A DNA stretch of 64,000 nt from assembly GCF_964026475.1 (NCBI RefSeq), contig NZ_OZ032151.1:1302001-1366000 (forward strand), given 5' to 3'. This document shows positions 46,262-55,464 of this stretch, in pieces. The notes below the pieces were generated by a model, which was not told where the DNA came from, made no database searches, and saw only the letters and a program-made list of their open reading frames with translations. This stretch comes from Candidatus Tisiphia endosymbiont of Nemotelus nigrinus (GTDB lineage Bacteria; Pseudomonadota; Alphaproteobacteria; Rickettsiales; Rickettsiaceae). Numbering within the stretch: the first letter of the stretch is position 1; each line of letters starts with the position of its first letter. The position numbers and the translations under genes were made by a program.

Positions 46262-47855
46262 ATGCTGTCACCATATTTGTGTTGTAATTGGTACGTGTTG
46301 CATTTGGGTTTATGGTTGAGTTTGGGTTTAAATATGGCGTACCAAGCTTCTTTGATACTTTCTTGAGTTTCTTAATAAACTCATCATCATATAACACCTC
46401 ATAATTATATTTCTTACCACTAGCTGCCGTCATACTAGGCAAACCAAGGGTTAACCCTTCAATATCCTTAAGCGATACTATCTTGCCTAGAGATTCAGAT
46501 AATTGCGGTAAATCTTCTAACCTAGGTACTGACCGCATGTTAAAATGTTCTACTGCTTGTTTTAAACCACCAAGCTCAGCTACCTGCGTTTTTGCTAATC
46601 CTGATGGACCATATCTTGCCATTTGCTCTAAGTTGCCTGACATACCATCATACTGATGGTTATTAGCAAGATCAACTTGTTCAATTCCTCCTCTAAGGTT
46701 AGGTATAATATTTGATGTATTCATATAATGACCAATACCAAGCAATGGAGCTAAACATTTCATCCCAAAACCTATCTGTCCAAGCATTGAAGAGCTGCCT
46801 GCTGCAGTTGCTGTTCCTACTGCACCGGTTGCACCTGCTGCTCCCGCTGCACCCACTCCTCCTAATCCTCCAACTAGCATCCCAGCTCCAAAAGTTAATG
46901 CACCAATACCTGCCCCCTGTATCAAACCTGTAGTACTTGCTGATTTCTGAAGTTTCCCAGCCCGCCACTGTAAATGGCTAGCATGGGAATCCATATCCCT
47001 TTGGGCAGATTCACTATAACTATTTAATTGGTTTTGTAGACTTGCAACATACTTTTGACGTTCAGCATAATCAGCAGCTATTTGTTCTTCTATAGTTTGA
47101 TATTCTTTACATTGTTCAATCATACTGGTTAATTGATGTCTTGCCTGATCAAAATTACTAGTATCTTGCAATAGACGATCTTGACTTGCTTGATAGTTAC
47201 CTAACTGATGCTCAAGCTCAGCTTTCTCCATACTTATATTTTTATGTTCCCTAGTAATATCATTCATAGAATAACGTATTTTCTCTTCTATTGCCTGACG
47301 TTGCTTTTTTAACGATTCAACATCTTGCTGATGTTTAACAATTGCACTGCCGGCTTCTTCTTCGGTTAAGCCTCGTAAGCTTTCTTTTTGCTGGGCTACT
47401 CGATCGTAGAGATTTTGGAAGACGCCTGGTAACTGTTCCACTTCACTCATTCTTGCTTCAAGAGCTGGAGCCTTCTGTTTCAAGCTTTCAAAAGATTGTT
47501 TAAGCTGGTCTGCTGAAGAAGCTAGCCTAGCCCTTTGGGCTTCTATATTCTTTAAACCACTATCATATTGCCTAACATACTGATTTAATTGGTTGTCCAT
47601 CTCATAGTTTCTAACGCTAGCTTGATATTTCTGCTCCTCTAAAGAACGTAAACCATACACTGCCTGTTGTAATTCACGCGATAGATTATTGATAGTAGTT
47701 TGTACTTCACGACGACGATTCTCATAGTGAACACGTGATTCATTATAGAGGCGTTTCTGCCTTGCTAAATCATCACCAGTAAGATATCTACCACCGGGAA
47801 TATACTTATTAACAAAACCTTTAATTGCTTTCCCTGGTTTATTCCAAAATGACAT
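46254..47855 (-). CDS. Coiled-coil protein with a Gly/Ala hydrophobic centre, phage cluster
   Basis: 533 residues. The first 310 residues are continuous coiled coil (for example ITREHKNISMEKAELEHQL). Residues about 320-365 are a Gly/Ala-rich hydrophobic stretch (GIGALTFGAGMLVGGLGGVG), possibly membrane-interacting. No family recognised. It sits between terL and portal, overlapping the portal start, so it is probably a virion protein, perhaps an ejection factor or tape-like protein. A non-structural function cannot be excluded. Confidence 0.55.
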   Translation of the reverse strand: MSFWNKPGKAIKGFVNKYIPGGRYLTGDDLARQKRLYNESRVHYENRRREVQTTINNLSRELQQAVYGLRSLEEQKYQASVRNYEMDNQLNQYVRQYDSGLKNIEAQRARLASSADQLKQSFESLKQKAPALEARMSEVEQLPGVFQNLYDRVAQQKESLRGLTEEEAGSAIVKHQQDVESLKKQRQAIEEKIRYSMNDITREHKNISMEKAELEHQLGNYQASQDRLLQDTSNFDQARHQLTSMIEQCKEYQTIEEQIAADYAERQKYVASLQNQLNSYSESAQRDMDSHASHLQWRAGKLQKSASTTGLIQGAGIGALTFGAGMLVGGLGGVGAAGAAGATGAVGTATAAGSSSMLGQIGFGMKCLAPLLGIGHYMNTSNIIPNLRGGIEQVDLANNHQYDGMSGNLEQMARYGPSGLAKTQVAELGGLKQAVEHFNMRSVPRLEDLPQLSESLGKIVSLKDIEGLTLGLPSMTAASGKKYNYEVLYDDEFIKKLKKVSKKLGTPYLNPNSTINPNATRTNYNTNMVTAYG

Positions 47856-47911
47856 TATACTATCCCATCTATATTATAACTGTTCATACTCCTTCTCTTC
47901 ATATCACCTAT

Positions 47912-49493
47912 TTACCTCTCCAAAGCATTATAATCATTCATTACTTGACGATATTGTGATATATTATATTGCGATTGCTGTTGTTCATTACCAGTTTTAA
48001 CATCCATCGCTAAATAACAAAAACTCTCTGTTATATCAGTGGCTCTTGTGGAATTAGAATGCACGCCCCTTTTGGTGGCATCAAACTCATAGAGACCGTT
48101 AATACCACGCTGACATTTTTCGGCATCTATTCGGCACGTAGCTAGCAAATTTCTTGCTTTAGTTATCATCTCTTCCCGTAAATATTTCCTGCCAATAGCA
48201 AATGGTGAGAAGCCTACCTTTTCTGCTATTTCATTAGCTTGTTGTAATCTTGTATCCAAAGTTGGCATTTGTCTTCGGCTCATATCATGTGGCAACACGT
48301 TGCGTCCATATTGATACGGTCTAGTTCTTAAATGATTAAGATAAAACTCTAAATCTTTGCCCCTATTCATATAAAAATCGATAATATCGATATAGTCTTG
48401 TTTTTCTTGAACAAACCAAATCACCGTATAATCAACAATGCCTATATCCCAGTAAGTATTAACCTGATAGCTTGCATCAAATGGCACATAGCCAATACGC
48501 CCCTGACTTTCAGCAAGCCGTAATTGTTCAACAAAAGTACCACCTTGGTCAGCTCTCTTGTAACGATAGGCAGCAAAGTCGCAATAAAACTCTCTTTGAA
48601 TCTCTTCGTTAGTCATATCGACTGAAGCTAACTTATTTTTATCGACTAGTGGTTGTCCCTAATTATCTGTAGTATCTTCAATAGTTTTTATTTGGCAAAA
48701 TACTTCAGGATTATCTTGGTGTTTCCGGTATAATTCTTCACCATGTGTCAATTTTGGATTATCGGAAGGAGTATACAAATAAAGCAACCAGCCATTATTA
48801 CGAATTACCATCGGCTCTATAACGCAGCTCATAGCTCTTGGATCATGGTAAGAATATTCCGAGATAACTGCTCCCTTAATACCGCTACCCCTGATAGTAG
48901 CATAACGGTCACTACCAACAAACTGAATCACTGAGCCATTTTTAAATAATATTCGTTGCTTATATTGCTGACTACGAGCAATAATGCCTTTAGGAATAAA
49001 TGACATATAAGGACGTCCCGATAATGTCATACCATCCCATATGCTCATTTTAGCTTGATTATAGATAGGATAGACACCAGTAAATGCCTACTTCTCGAAT
49101 GGCACTAGCAGTGATCCAGTTAATACCCATAATATCCTTGCCAGCTCTTCTATGCCAAATGGCTATAGCTTTCTTACCACCAGAGTATAAATATCTCCAC
49201 AAAGGTAGCTGAAATGGTTAGGGTGACCAGTCCACCGGAAATTTATTAGGCTTTCTGCAAAACTCTACTTCTGCTGGTAATTTGTACGTCAATGCGGTAC
49301 TCGAATCCTCACGTACACTTGAGTACGCTACGGTTCGAGGTGAAGCGTTTCCTTCAAATTTCTCAGCATGAGCGATTTTTGCAGGAAGCTTAATGCTCGT
49401 AGAGTTAGAAACCTCTTTGCTGGTTTTAGCTCTACTAGTGGTCTTCATCACTTTAGTCTTACTGCCCTTTGACAATTGCATATTCTGTTTCAT
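47912..49493 (-). pseudogene. terL: Terminase large subunit, broken
   Basis: The gene begins at about 49493, overlapping the small subunit. The N-terminus carries an RPE. An in-frame TAA follows at 49218-49220 after FPVDWSP. The same frame then gives WRYLYSGGKKAIAIWHRRAG, with Walker A-like HRRAGKD, but shifts frame near 49095. The next part (49048-48659) has GSDRYATIRGSGIKGAVISE and stops at TAG 48659. The last part (48616-47912) contains the nuclease region (YWDIGIVDYTVIWFVQ). At least two stops and one frameshift show that packaging is lost. Confidence 0.85.
49251..49388 (-). repeat. Palindromic element (type B) inserted in frame in terL
   Basis: About 138 bases (46 codons) with arms CTTTCTGCAAAA and TTTTGCAGGAAG. 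The encoded peptide has EKFEGNASPRTVAYSSVRED, the style of a known rickettsial RPE family. The terL frame runs through it, so the repeat itself did not break the gene. Confidence 0.82.
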
Positions 49494-49995
49494 ACGATTC
49501 TATTTCAAAATTAGTTACATCTATCGTCTTTGCCATTTCCCGAGCTTTTGCCGATTGTTCAGATTCATTACTGTTTTTCCTATGATAACTAGTATCATGC
49601 TTTCTCATTTGATATTTTTGCGAATTAGCTTTAAGATATTCCAACAATGACTTAGAACAATATTTTTTCTTAGTAGCAATTGCCTGATTATCCTTGTTAT
49701 AAGTCACTTCCTCATAACCGTTAATAGCCCTATCATATAACACGCCTTCTGCTCTATCTACCGCAATGGCTAGAGCTAAATTGACACATTTGGCTAAATA
49801 TTTATCGCTATTAATAACTCGATGTAACCTAAGTGGCGAGATACAACCAGCCTTCTTAGCGGCAATAACGATGTTACCATGTTCACAAAGATATAATAGG
49901 AAATTAGATATATCCTCTATTGAACCAAACTTACTGATGGCACTAGATGATATCTTTGCTAAATATTTTTCAAACAAACCATAATTTTTAATCAT
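49459..49995 (-). CDS. terS: Terminase small subunit
   Basis: 178 residues. An N-terminal helix-turn-helix area with IAAKKAGCISPLRLHRVINS suggests DNA binding. The segment DRAEGVLYDRAINGYEE followed by SKSLLEYLKANSQKY is characteristic of phage small terminases. Its 3' end overlaps terL by 35 bases. It is the first gene of the late minus-strand operon. Confidence 0.78.
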   Translation of the reverse strand: MIKNYGLFEKYLAKISSSAISKFGSIEDISNFLLYLCEHGNIVIAAKKAGCISPLRLHRVINSDKYLAKCVNLALAIAVDRAEGVLYDRAINGYEEVTYNKDNQAIATKKKYCSKSLLEYLKANSQKYQMRKHDTSYHRKNSNESEQSAKAREMAKTIDVTNFEIESYETEYAIVKGQ

Positions 49996-49999
49996 ATAG

Positions 50000-50458
50000 A
50001 TATTTCTGTAAAAGTTTCTTGTAATTCCCTTTATTATACCTGATTTCCGGGTTTTTTACCACTTGAAAAATAAAAACTAGAAAAAGTGAAAATTTTTAAT
50101 AACAAGTGATTAATTACCTCAAAAAATTTTTCGTGAAACGCCCCCTATACCCCATTTTGCGTAGCTAGCACCCCCCGAGTGATTTTTGCCAGCAATTTTG
50201 CCAAAAAATGTAAAAAACTGCTAAAAACCTTGGCAAAATAGCTACAAATGGTGGATTTATGGACGAACATCTGCTGACGTAGCAGAGGTTCTAACTTTGT
50301 AAGCCGCATTACTCTAATACTTTCTAAACCCTTACAATTTCATATGTGATTTGTATGCGCTTTTCAACCTTCAGTAATTGGTTGATTATTATTAACTTCT
50401 TTGTAATCATTCTTTTTTCTTGCTAATACAATTAGTCTTTTCTTCTATTTACCATAGC
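50000..50458. other. Intergenic gap upstream of the late operon
   Basis: 459 bases without a supported gene. It contains a C-rich tract (AGCACCCCCCGAGTG, about 50168-50182) and a small hairpin around CTGCTGACGTAGCAG. It probably holds the promoter of the late operon and the 3' end of the initiator-like transcript. I see no repressor gene. Confidence 0.5.
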
Positions 50459-52285
50459 TTACAGCCCAGACATTCTATCGACTTTCATAAACTCAAAAGT
50501 ATAATTCAGTATACTGCAAGCATCTTCCAAATCTTTGCTGTACTTATCCTTAATCCAATACCCAATGAAGGCAGTAGCTGGTTTGAGAATAAGCTTATTA
50601 CAATCTTCTTCAATTGCTTCTAACTTGCTAAACCATGCTTTATCAATGGTTTCACCGTATAACTTTAATAGATATTTCCTTATTTTATACCACGCTGACT
50701 CTGGATTTAGTCCACTTAGCTCTAAATAATAATTCGATATTTCTCTTTTGTTGGTAATACGCAATTGCTGAATCTCTTTGCCATATACCTCTTGCACTGT
50801 CTGGAGCAATTTACATTTATCAGTTTCTAACAAAGAGATATCTGCTAGATCAATCTTGTATTCATCGTCACATACTCCAAAAAAACTGCACCTCTTCAGC
50901 AATTGATAAGCAGTACTAGGCTTACTCTCAAAAGCTTCAACAATCTTGCGTTGTAACTGATTCAGCGGTTTAACGCCCTTACTATCTCTTACCTTTTGCA
51001 AATAAGCCTTTCTTGTCCTAGTAGCATTGTTCAGATCGAAGTTAAAGTTTGGGTTATTTGCCACAGATGGTGGACGCATTTCATGACGCAAAGTTTTCTT
51101 CATGTAATTCAGTACTGCTTGCTTGCAGGGAAAGCGATTGTTAGGAGAATCCACGCTATGTTTAATCAACAGCTTGTTGATGTAACTCAATTCATAGTTA
51201 CGACCTGTTTGCTTTCTTAGCCAAATAGCATCTTCTTCGGTCAATGGGTAAAACGTCTCTAGCTCCCTAGGTGAATACCAGCCTTTAGCCTTTTTGGCGA
51301 TATCACTGAGCCACCCAGACAATTTCCCACTAGCTTCTTGCTCAGATTCACTACCTCCTGAATATCCATCTGTTGAATCAGAATCTGAATCGGAGTCTGA
51401 GCCTAATTTGTCATCGGTTAGAGCTACATCGCCGGAATTGTCGTCTGTGGAATTGTATGGTAACGCTTCATTTAGTGAGCTTACCGTTATCTCTATAGGT
51501 AAATTAAAGCTTTTTTCCTCAGCTAATCCAAGCTCTGCTAAGTTTTGTTCACCTGAGTTTATCATTATCTCCGGCGATAAGTTAAAGCTTTGCTCCGTAG
51601 TTAACGCAGTTTCTAACACACTTTTTTTACCTCTTTTTTCCGTTACTTCAAGCGGTAAATTAACGTTTTGTTCCTCAGTTGATTCAGGCTCTGGCACAGT
51701 TTGTCCACAGACTTGTCCACAATTTTCTTTATTTTTTTCGTATCTAGATAATATAGATATATATATAGATGCATTTTTTTTTAATTTTTTCTGAGTTGAG
51801 TTAGAATTTTCTCTAGGTTGGGTTAAAATTTTTTGATAGCTAGACTGGATATTTGTGTGATTAAAGTGATAAGAATTATTATTAGCTTTACGAAAATTTG
51901 TAAATTTCTTAAGAAGTTTGATACATAAAATATTACGGTATTTTATATTATATTTGACCGTAGTAATTAAAGTATGATAAATGAACCCACTTTTTTGTAA
52001 TTCTGTTAGACATTGTTTTACCCTACTTTGACTAACTCCTAGCTCTTGTTGGAAAAAATGATAGCCTTCTTGTAACTCTTGAGAGTCTTGTGTATTGTCA
52101 TAACGATTAGTTTTTATACAAGAAACTATCAAAGATAGAAGTTGACGAGAAGTTTTGCTTAATTGTTTACCACAATTATTGGTAAGATTTCGCCACTCAG
52201 GCGGGATGAAATTACCAACAAAATTATAAAAGATAATATCCTGATTTTCAACTATAGGGTTGGAAAAAATTAACGATTTTGTCAT
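50459..52285 (-). CDS. DnaA_N-domain replication initiator-like protein
   Basis: 608 residues. The C-terminal 75 residues match the DnaA N-terminal domain pattern (SAWYKIRKYLLKLYGETID, AWFSKLEAIEED, then LILKPATAFIGYWIKDKY). The N-terminal 130 residues contain a winged-helix-like region (FFQQELGVSQSRVKQCLTEL). The middle is acidic and repetitive (DSDSDSDSTDG). DnaA-like proteins of this layout are found on Rickettsia plasmids and RAGE elements. It is the gene nearest the tRNA-Ala att site. Role in replication of an excised element is inferred. Confidence 0.75.
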   Translation of the reverse strand: MTKSLIFSNPIVENQDIIFYNFVGNFIPPEWRNLTNNCGKQLSKTSRQLLSLIVSCIKTNRYDNTQDSQELQEGYHFFQQELGVSQSRVKQCLTELQKSGFIYHTLITTVKYNIKYRNILCIKLLKKFTNFRKANNNSYHFNHTNIQSSYQKILTQPRENSNSTQKKLKKNASIYISILSRYEKNKENCGQVCGQTVPEPESTEEQNVNLPLEVTEKRGKKSVLETALTTEQSFNLSPEIMINSGEQNLAELGLAEEKSFNLPIEITVSSLNEALPYNSTDDNSGDVALTDDKLGSDSDSDSDSTDGYSGGSESEQEASGKLSGWLSDIAKKAKGWYSPRELETFYPLTEEDAIWLRKQTGRNYELSYINKLLIKHSVDSPNNRFPCKQAVLNYMKKTLRHEMRPPSVANNPNFNFDLNNATRTRKAYLQKVRDSKGVKPLNQLQRKIVEAFESKPSTAYQLLKRCSFFGVCDDEYKIDLADISLLETDKCKLLQTVQEVYGKEIQQLRITNKREISNYYLELSGLNPESAWYKIRKYLLKLYGETIDKAWFSKLEAIEEDCNKLILKPATAFIGYWIKDKYSKDLEDACSILNYTFEFMKVDRMSGL

Positions 52286-52411
52286 ATTTTTCCCCCTTGT
52301 AACAGGGTTAAAAATAGATTTTTTTGTAGGTCAAATTTTAGAATTTTCACATATGTTGCACATATGAAATTTTTAGTAAAAGTAAGAAAACGCCGGAAGT
52401 GGCATAAGGAT

Positions 52412-52486
52412 TGGTGGAGACGAAGGGAATCGAACCCCCGACCCTCTGCGTGCAAAGCAGATGCTCTACCCCTGAGCTACATCCCC
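52412..52486 (-). tRNA. tRNA-Ala (anticodon TGC)
   Basis: The minus strand gives a 75-nt cloverleaf: acceptor GGGGATG with CGTCTCC, D arm GCTCAGGGGTAGAGC, anticodon arm CTGC-TTTGCAC-GCAG with TGC, T arm GGTTCGATTC, and an encoded CCA at 52412-52414. The 3' 50 bases are duplicated at 14738, so this is the intact, reconstituted side of an integrated element. Confidence 0.97.
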
Positions 52487-53045
52487 AAATCGTATAATAA
52501 CATCTAATATGTTTAAATAGAAAAGATATTATTCTTAGCGACGGCAAGAATCTATAGCATTTTTAGGGTTTTTTTAAGCGCTATTTTAGATCCCCGACAC
52601 CAACTACACTTAATGGTTAAGTTGGTGTATCAAATGACACCATCGCAAGGATACCTAAGGTTAACAAAGCAACCCCAAATATTGGTTTATCTATACCTAA
52701 CCTAGCGGATTGCTTCGTTGCTACTACAAGTAACTCCTCACCAATAAACGGTGTATTATAATGCACAAGTCCTTTTTGAAGTTGTTCTAACAAGCATTAG
52801 ACTGAACTATAGGACTTATACTATATATAACTATATCACACCATATCTAGCCCGGATACTAGTACGCTGTAGTTAAACTATAAAAAATCATAAAGTTTTT
52901 AACAAAGTAAGAAAAATCTTATGATTTCTAATGTAATTCTTGACCGCAAACCAATAATCTTTTATGTTTACAGCCTTTTTACGGAGCAATTATATACCTT
53001 TTCACATGTAAGGTCAACACCCTTATCTCAAAATTTAATCTTAAA
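52487..53045. repeat. Intergenic region with palindromic repeat debris
   Basis: No gene. A 9-bp stem ACACCAACT/AGTTGGTGT spans 52597-52628, possibly a terminator for a leftward or rightward transcript. At about 52706-52745 a fragment of the chromosomal repeat (GATTGCTTCGTTGCTACTAC) occurs. The rest is AT-rich. Confidence 0.5.
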
Positions 53046-53249
53046 TTAAATTTTTGTTCTGTCCCAAGGTAATGCCTTGCCGTCAGACCCAATTACTAAA
53101 TCTCCCGAGGCATCATATTCTGCTGCCAAAAAAGAAAACTTGCCGGATATAAGTTTTACTGGTTTAATTTTTTGTCCATTATGAAAATACTCTTTAGTTT
53201 GCTCTCTAGAGGTTGGGTTGTTTTTAGATGCTGTTTTAGCTTTTGACAT
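53046..53249 (-). CDS. Small basic protein of unknown function
   Basis: 67 residues (MSKAKTASKNNP... to DRTKI). The second half, KLISGKFSFLAAEYDASGDL, has the look of a small folded beta domain. Start has no strong ribosome binding site. I do not recognise the family; rickettsial genomes have many such small conserved proteins. Confidence 0.5.
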   Translation of the reverse strand: MSKAKTASKNNPTSREQTKEYFHNGQKIKPVKLISGKFSFLAAEYDASGDLVIGSDGKALPWDRTKI

Positions 53250-53280
53250 ATTATATAATTACCTCAAATGTTTTTCTATA

Positions 53281-53402
53281 TACTACTCGAATGTTTTGAA
53301 GAATTAGCTACACAAATACTTGGCTGGGTATTCGCCTATCTAGGTGTTTGTACGCCTAGCCATCGCTCACTTCTTATTTTGCGTTCCAATTTCGTAGAAT
53401 CA
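53281..53402 (-). repeat. Palindromic element (type C), intergenic copy
   Basis: Read on the minus strand, it aligns with the element at the folKP 3' end: both have GAATTGGAACG near one end, GTGAGCGA in the middle and AATTCTTCAAA near the other. No other feature explains the segment. The rest of the gap to 53640 holds nothing recognisable. Confidence 0.6.
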
Positions 53403-53651
53403 CTTAATGTGTACAATCTAAAGTACAAAATAATCTTACCTATAATATTTGTCAACATAAATTACAGCCAGCAATTATCATGACAACTATTCATTTCCGT
53501 AATTTAGTATTTTATATCAGTAGTTGTGACTTTTAAACTACCCTGTCTTTTTAGTGTAAAAAAGTTATTGACTCAATATATTATCTATATTACCCTAATT
53601 AAGGTGCTTTATGGACATTTTTAGGTAAGTATTTTTATAAATTTATATAAG

Positions 53652-54077
53652 AGGTAAACTTTCGATAAGAACTTTTTAAAACTTATAATCTCAGATTTAC
53701 GGATATGGATTCATCTTGGATGTAGCGATCAAGAAAAGTTTCATTCACAATTAGTTAGTTTTAATATTGAATTAGAATTTACAACTCCCCCACAAGGTAC
53801 AATTACTGACAAACTTGAAGATACTGTTTGTTATTTTGAGCTTGTTCAAAGTATTAAATCCCTTTGCCAAACTAAACATTTTAATCTTATAGAACATTTA
53901 ACGATGGAGGTTTATCATGCTATTGACAAATTTTTAATGAGATATCGAGATCTTGTTCAATCTGTCAATGTAACAACACGTAAAATGTCACCACCCATCC
54001 CAGATGTTCATGGAGATATCGCCTTTACTTATGGCTCTGCTTTATATAATAAAGGAGGGAGAAATGATTTATATTAG
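53652..54077 (+). pseudogene. folB: Dihydroneopterin aldolase-like FolB/FolX, start not found
   Basis: The frame reads LIISDLRIWIHLGCSDQEK, then ITDKLEDTVCYFELVQSIK and FNLIEHLTMEVYHAIDKF, the FolB/FolX pattern, and ends inside the folKP start (overlap 14 bases). No ATG, GTG or TTG start lies between the upstream TAA (about 53656) and the conserved part; a rare start codon such as ATT/ATA or loss of the 5' end are the options. The enzyme acts on dihydroneopterin (or its triphosphate in FolX) early in folate synthesis. It is the first gene of the folate cluster, as in Chlamydia. Confidence 0.75.
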
Positions 54078-55464
54078 TCTTGGTTCTAATTTAGGAAATC
54101 GTATTAATAATTTAAATATTGCTGTGAATCTATTAACACAAGGTTATTTACGCAATGTTAAATCTTCAATTGTACTTGAAACCAAAGCAATTTTGCCAGA
54201 TAATGCTCCTCCATCTTGGAATAAGCCATTCTTAAACATGGTAATTGCAGGAGAAACGGATTTATCACCCGATGCACTACTTACAACCATAAAATTGATA
54301 GAATTTGATATGGGGCGATTGGCTACTTATGAAAAATGGAGACCTCGTATTATAGATATAGATATTTTGCTTTGGGATGAACTCCAGATTAATACTCCTT
54401 ATATTACAATTCCACATCCAGAATTAAGTACACGACCATTCTTGCAACATCTTTTAGCCCTCATGGGAGTACAACCTTGGACAAAGATGTCTGTGGCAAA
54501 TTCTTTTTCTAAAAGCTTTGTTCTACATCCTTCATTTGTGGGAATTGTTAATATTACAAGCGATTCCTTTTCAGATGGAGGACAATTTAACGATCCAGAT
54601 AAAGCAATTGAGCAAATTCAAGAATTAGCTAGTGATGGTGCTAGTATTATTGAAATTGGTGCTCAATCCACAAGGCCAGGGGCTGTAATTCATACACCAA
54701 AGGAGGAATATAATAAGTTAAAACCTGTTCTAGATGGTATTACAACATTAATAAACAATGAAATGATTAAAGTTAGCATAGATAGTTTCTGGTCATCCAC
54801 TGTTAGGAAGCTTCTTGAAAATTATCAGATTAGTTGGATTAATGATGTCAAGGGTGATTTTGATGATCAGACTTTGAAGATTATTGCTGAAAAAGGTTGT
54901 AAACTATGCCTCATGCATTCATTGAGCATTCCACCTAATCAAGAATTAATTCTATCTTTAGAACACAGGCCTATTAGTTTGTTAAAGGAATAGGGAAAGC
55001 AATCCATAGACCATCTATTAAATATCGGCTTTTCTCAAGAAGATATTATCCTTGACCCAGGTATTGGCTTTGGGAAATCGTCATATCAAAACATAGAGAT
55101 TTTACGATATGCTCAAGAACTCAAAAACTTAGGGGTTCAAGTAATGGTTGGGCATTCTAGAAAATCCTATATTCAGGCATTTTCTCTAACTGAAGCTAAG
55201 AATCGAGATATTGAAACTATTGCTATTTCCCTTGCATTAAAAGATAAGGTAGATTTTCTGCGAGTCCATAATGTAAAAGACCATATGCGGTTTTTTGCAA
55301 CCTATCAAAACTTTCAGCAGGAGAGTATATACTCAAATGATTTGGAGAATTGGAACGTAAAACAAGGGGTGAGCGAACGGAGCGTAGATGAACTACGTGA
55401 GTACGCGAATGTCCCGAAGTTTTACGGAGCCAATTCTTCAAAGCAGAAGAGTATACTCGAATGA
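54064..55464 (+). pseudogene. folKP: Fused HPPK-DHPS (FolKP) with internal amber codon
   Basis: Start at ATG 54064 after AAAGGAGGG. FolK domain (about 1-140): MIYISLGSNLGNR, KWRPRIIDIDILLWDEL, IPHPELSTRPFLQ. FolP domain from about 160: VGIVNITSDSFSDGG, IIEIGAQSTRPGA, VSIDSFWSS, INDVKG. A TAG at 54991 (codon 310) stops the frame. The same frame then continues IILDPGIGFGKS and MVGHSRKS, the rest of DHPS, and ends in a palindromic element. TGG to TAG is a plausible origin. Product is 6-hydroxymethyl-dihydropterin pyrophosphate and dihydropteroate; without readthrough the DHPS is incomplete. Confidence 0.88.
55323..55460 (+). repeat. Palindromic element (type C) at the folKP-folA junction
   Basis: Ends GAGTATATACTC and GAGTATACTC frame about 138 bases. 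It replaces or extends the last residues of FolP (ENWNVKQGVSERSVDELREY) and ends just before the folA ATG at 55461, so it also supplies the stop and start overlap (ATGA). Confidence 0.8.

Larger units (their letters stand above)
14738..52461. mobile_element. Integrated prophage/RAGE-like island bounded by tRNA-Ala repeats
   Basis: A 50-bp perfect direct repeat, the 3' part of tRNA-Ala including CCA, lies at 14738-14787 and at 52412-52461 in the same orientation. The second is within an intact tRNA gene. A complete tyrosine integrase gene lies 551 bases inside the left repeat. Between the repeats are RAGE-type cargo (dam, histidine-kinase-like, LRR, RelA/SpoT pieces, MFS), a complete order of podovirus-type late genes, and a DnaA_N-domain gene beside the tRNA. 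This layout is the classical signature of integration at a tRNA 3' end. Whether cargo and phage entered together or in steps is not known. Confidence 0.8.

Noticed and set aside
13850..54993. Reassignment or suppression of TAG codons
   Set aside because: TAA stops and frameshifts break genes equally often, several intact genes end in TAG, and the breaks are concentrated in mobile or dispensable genes. Simple decay explains them.
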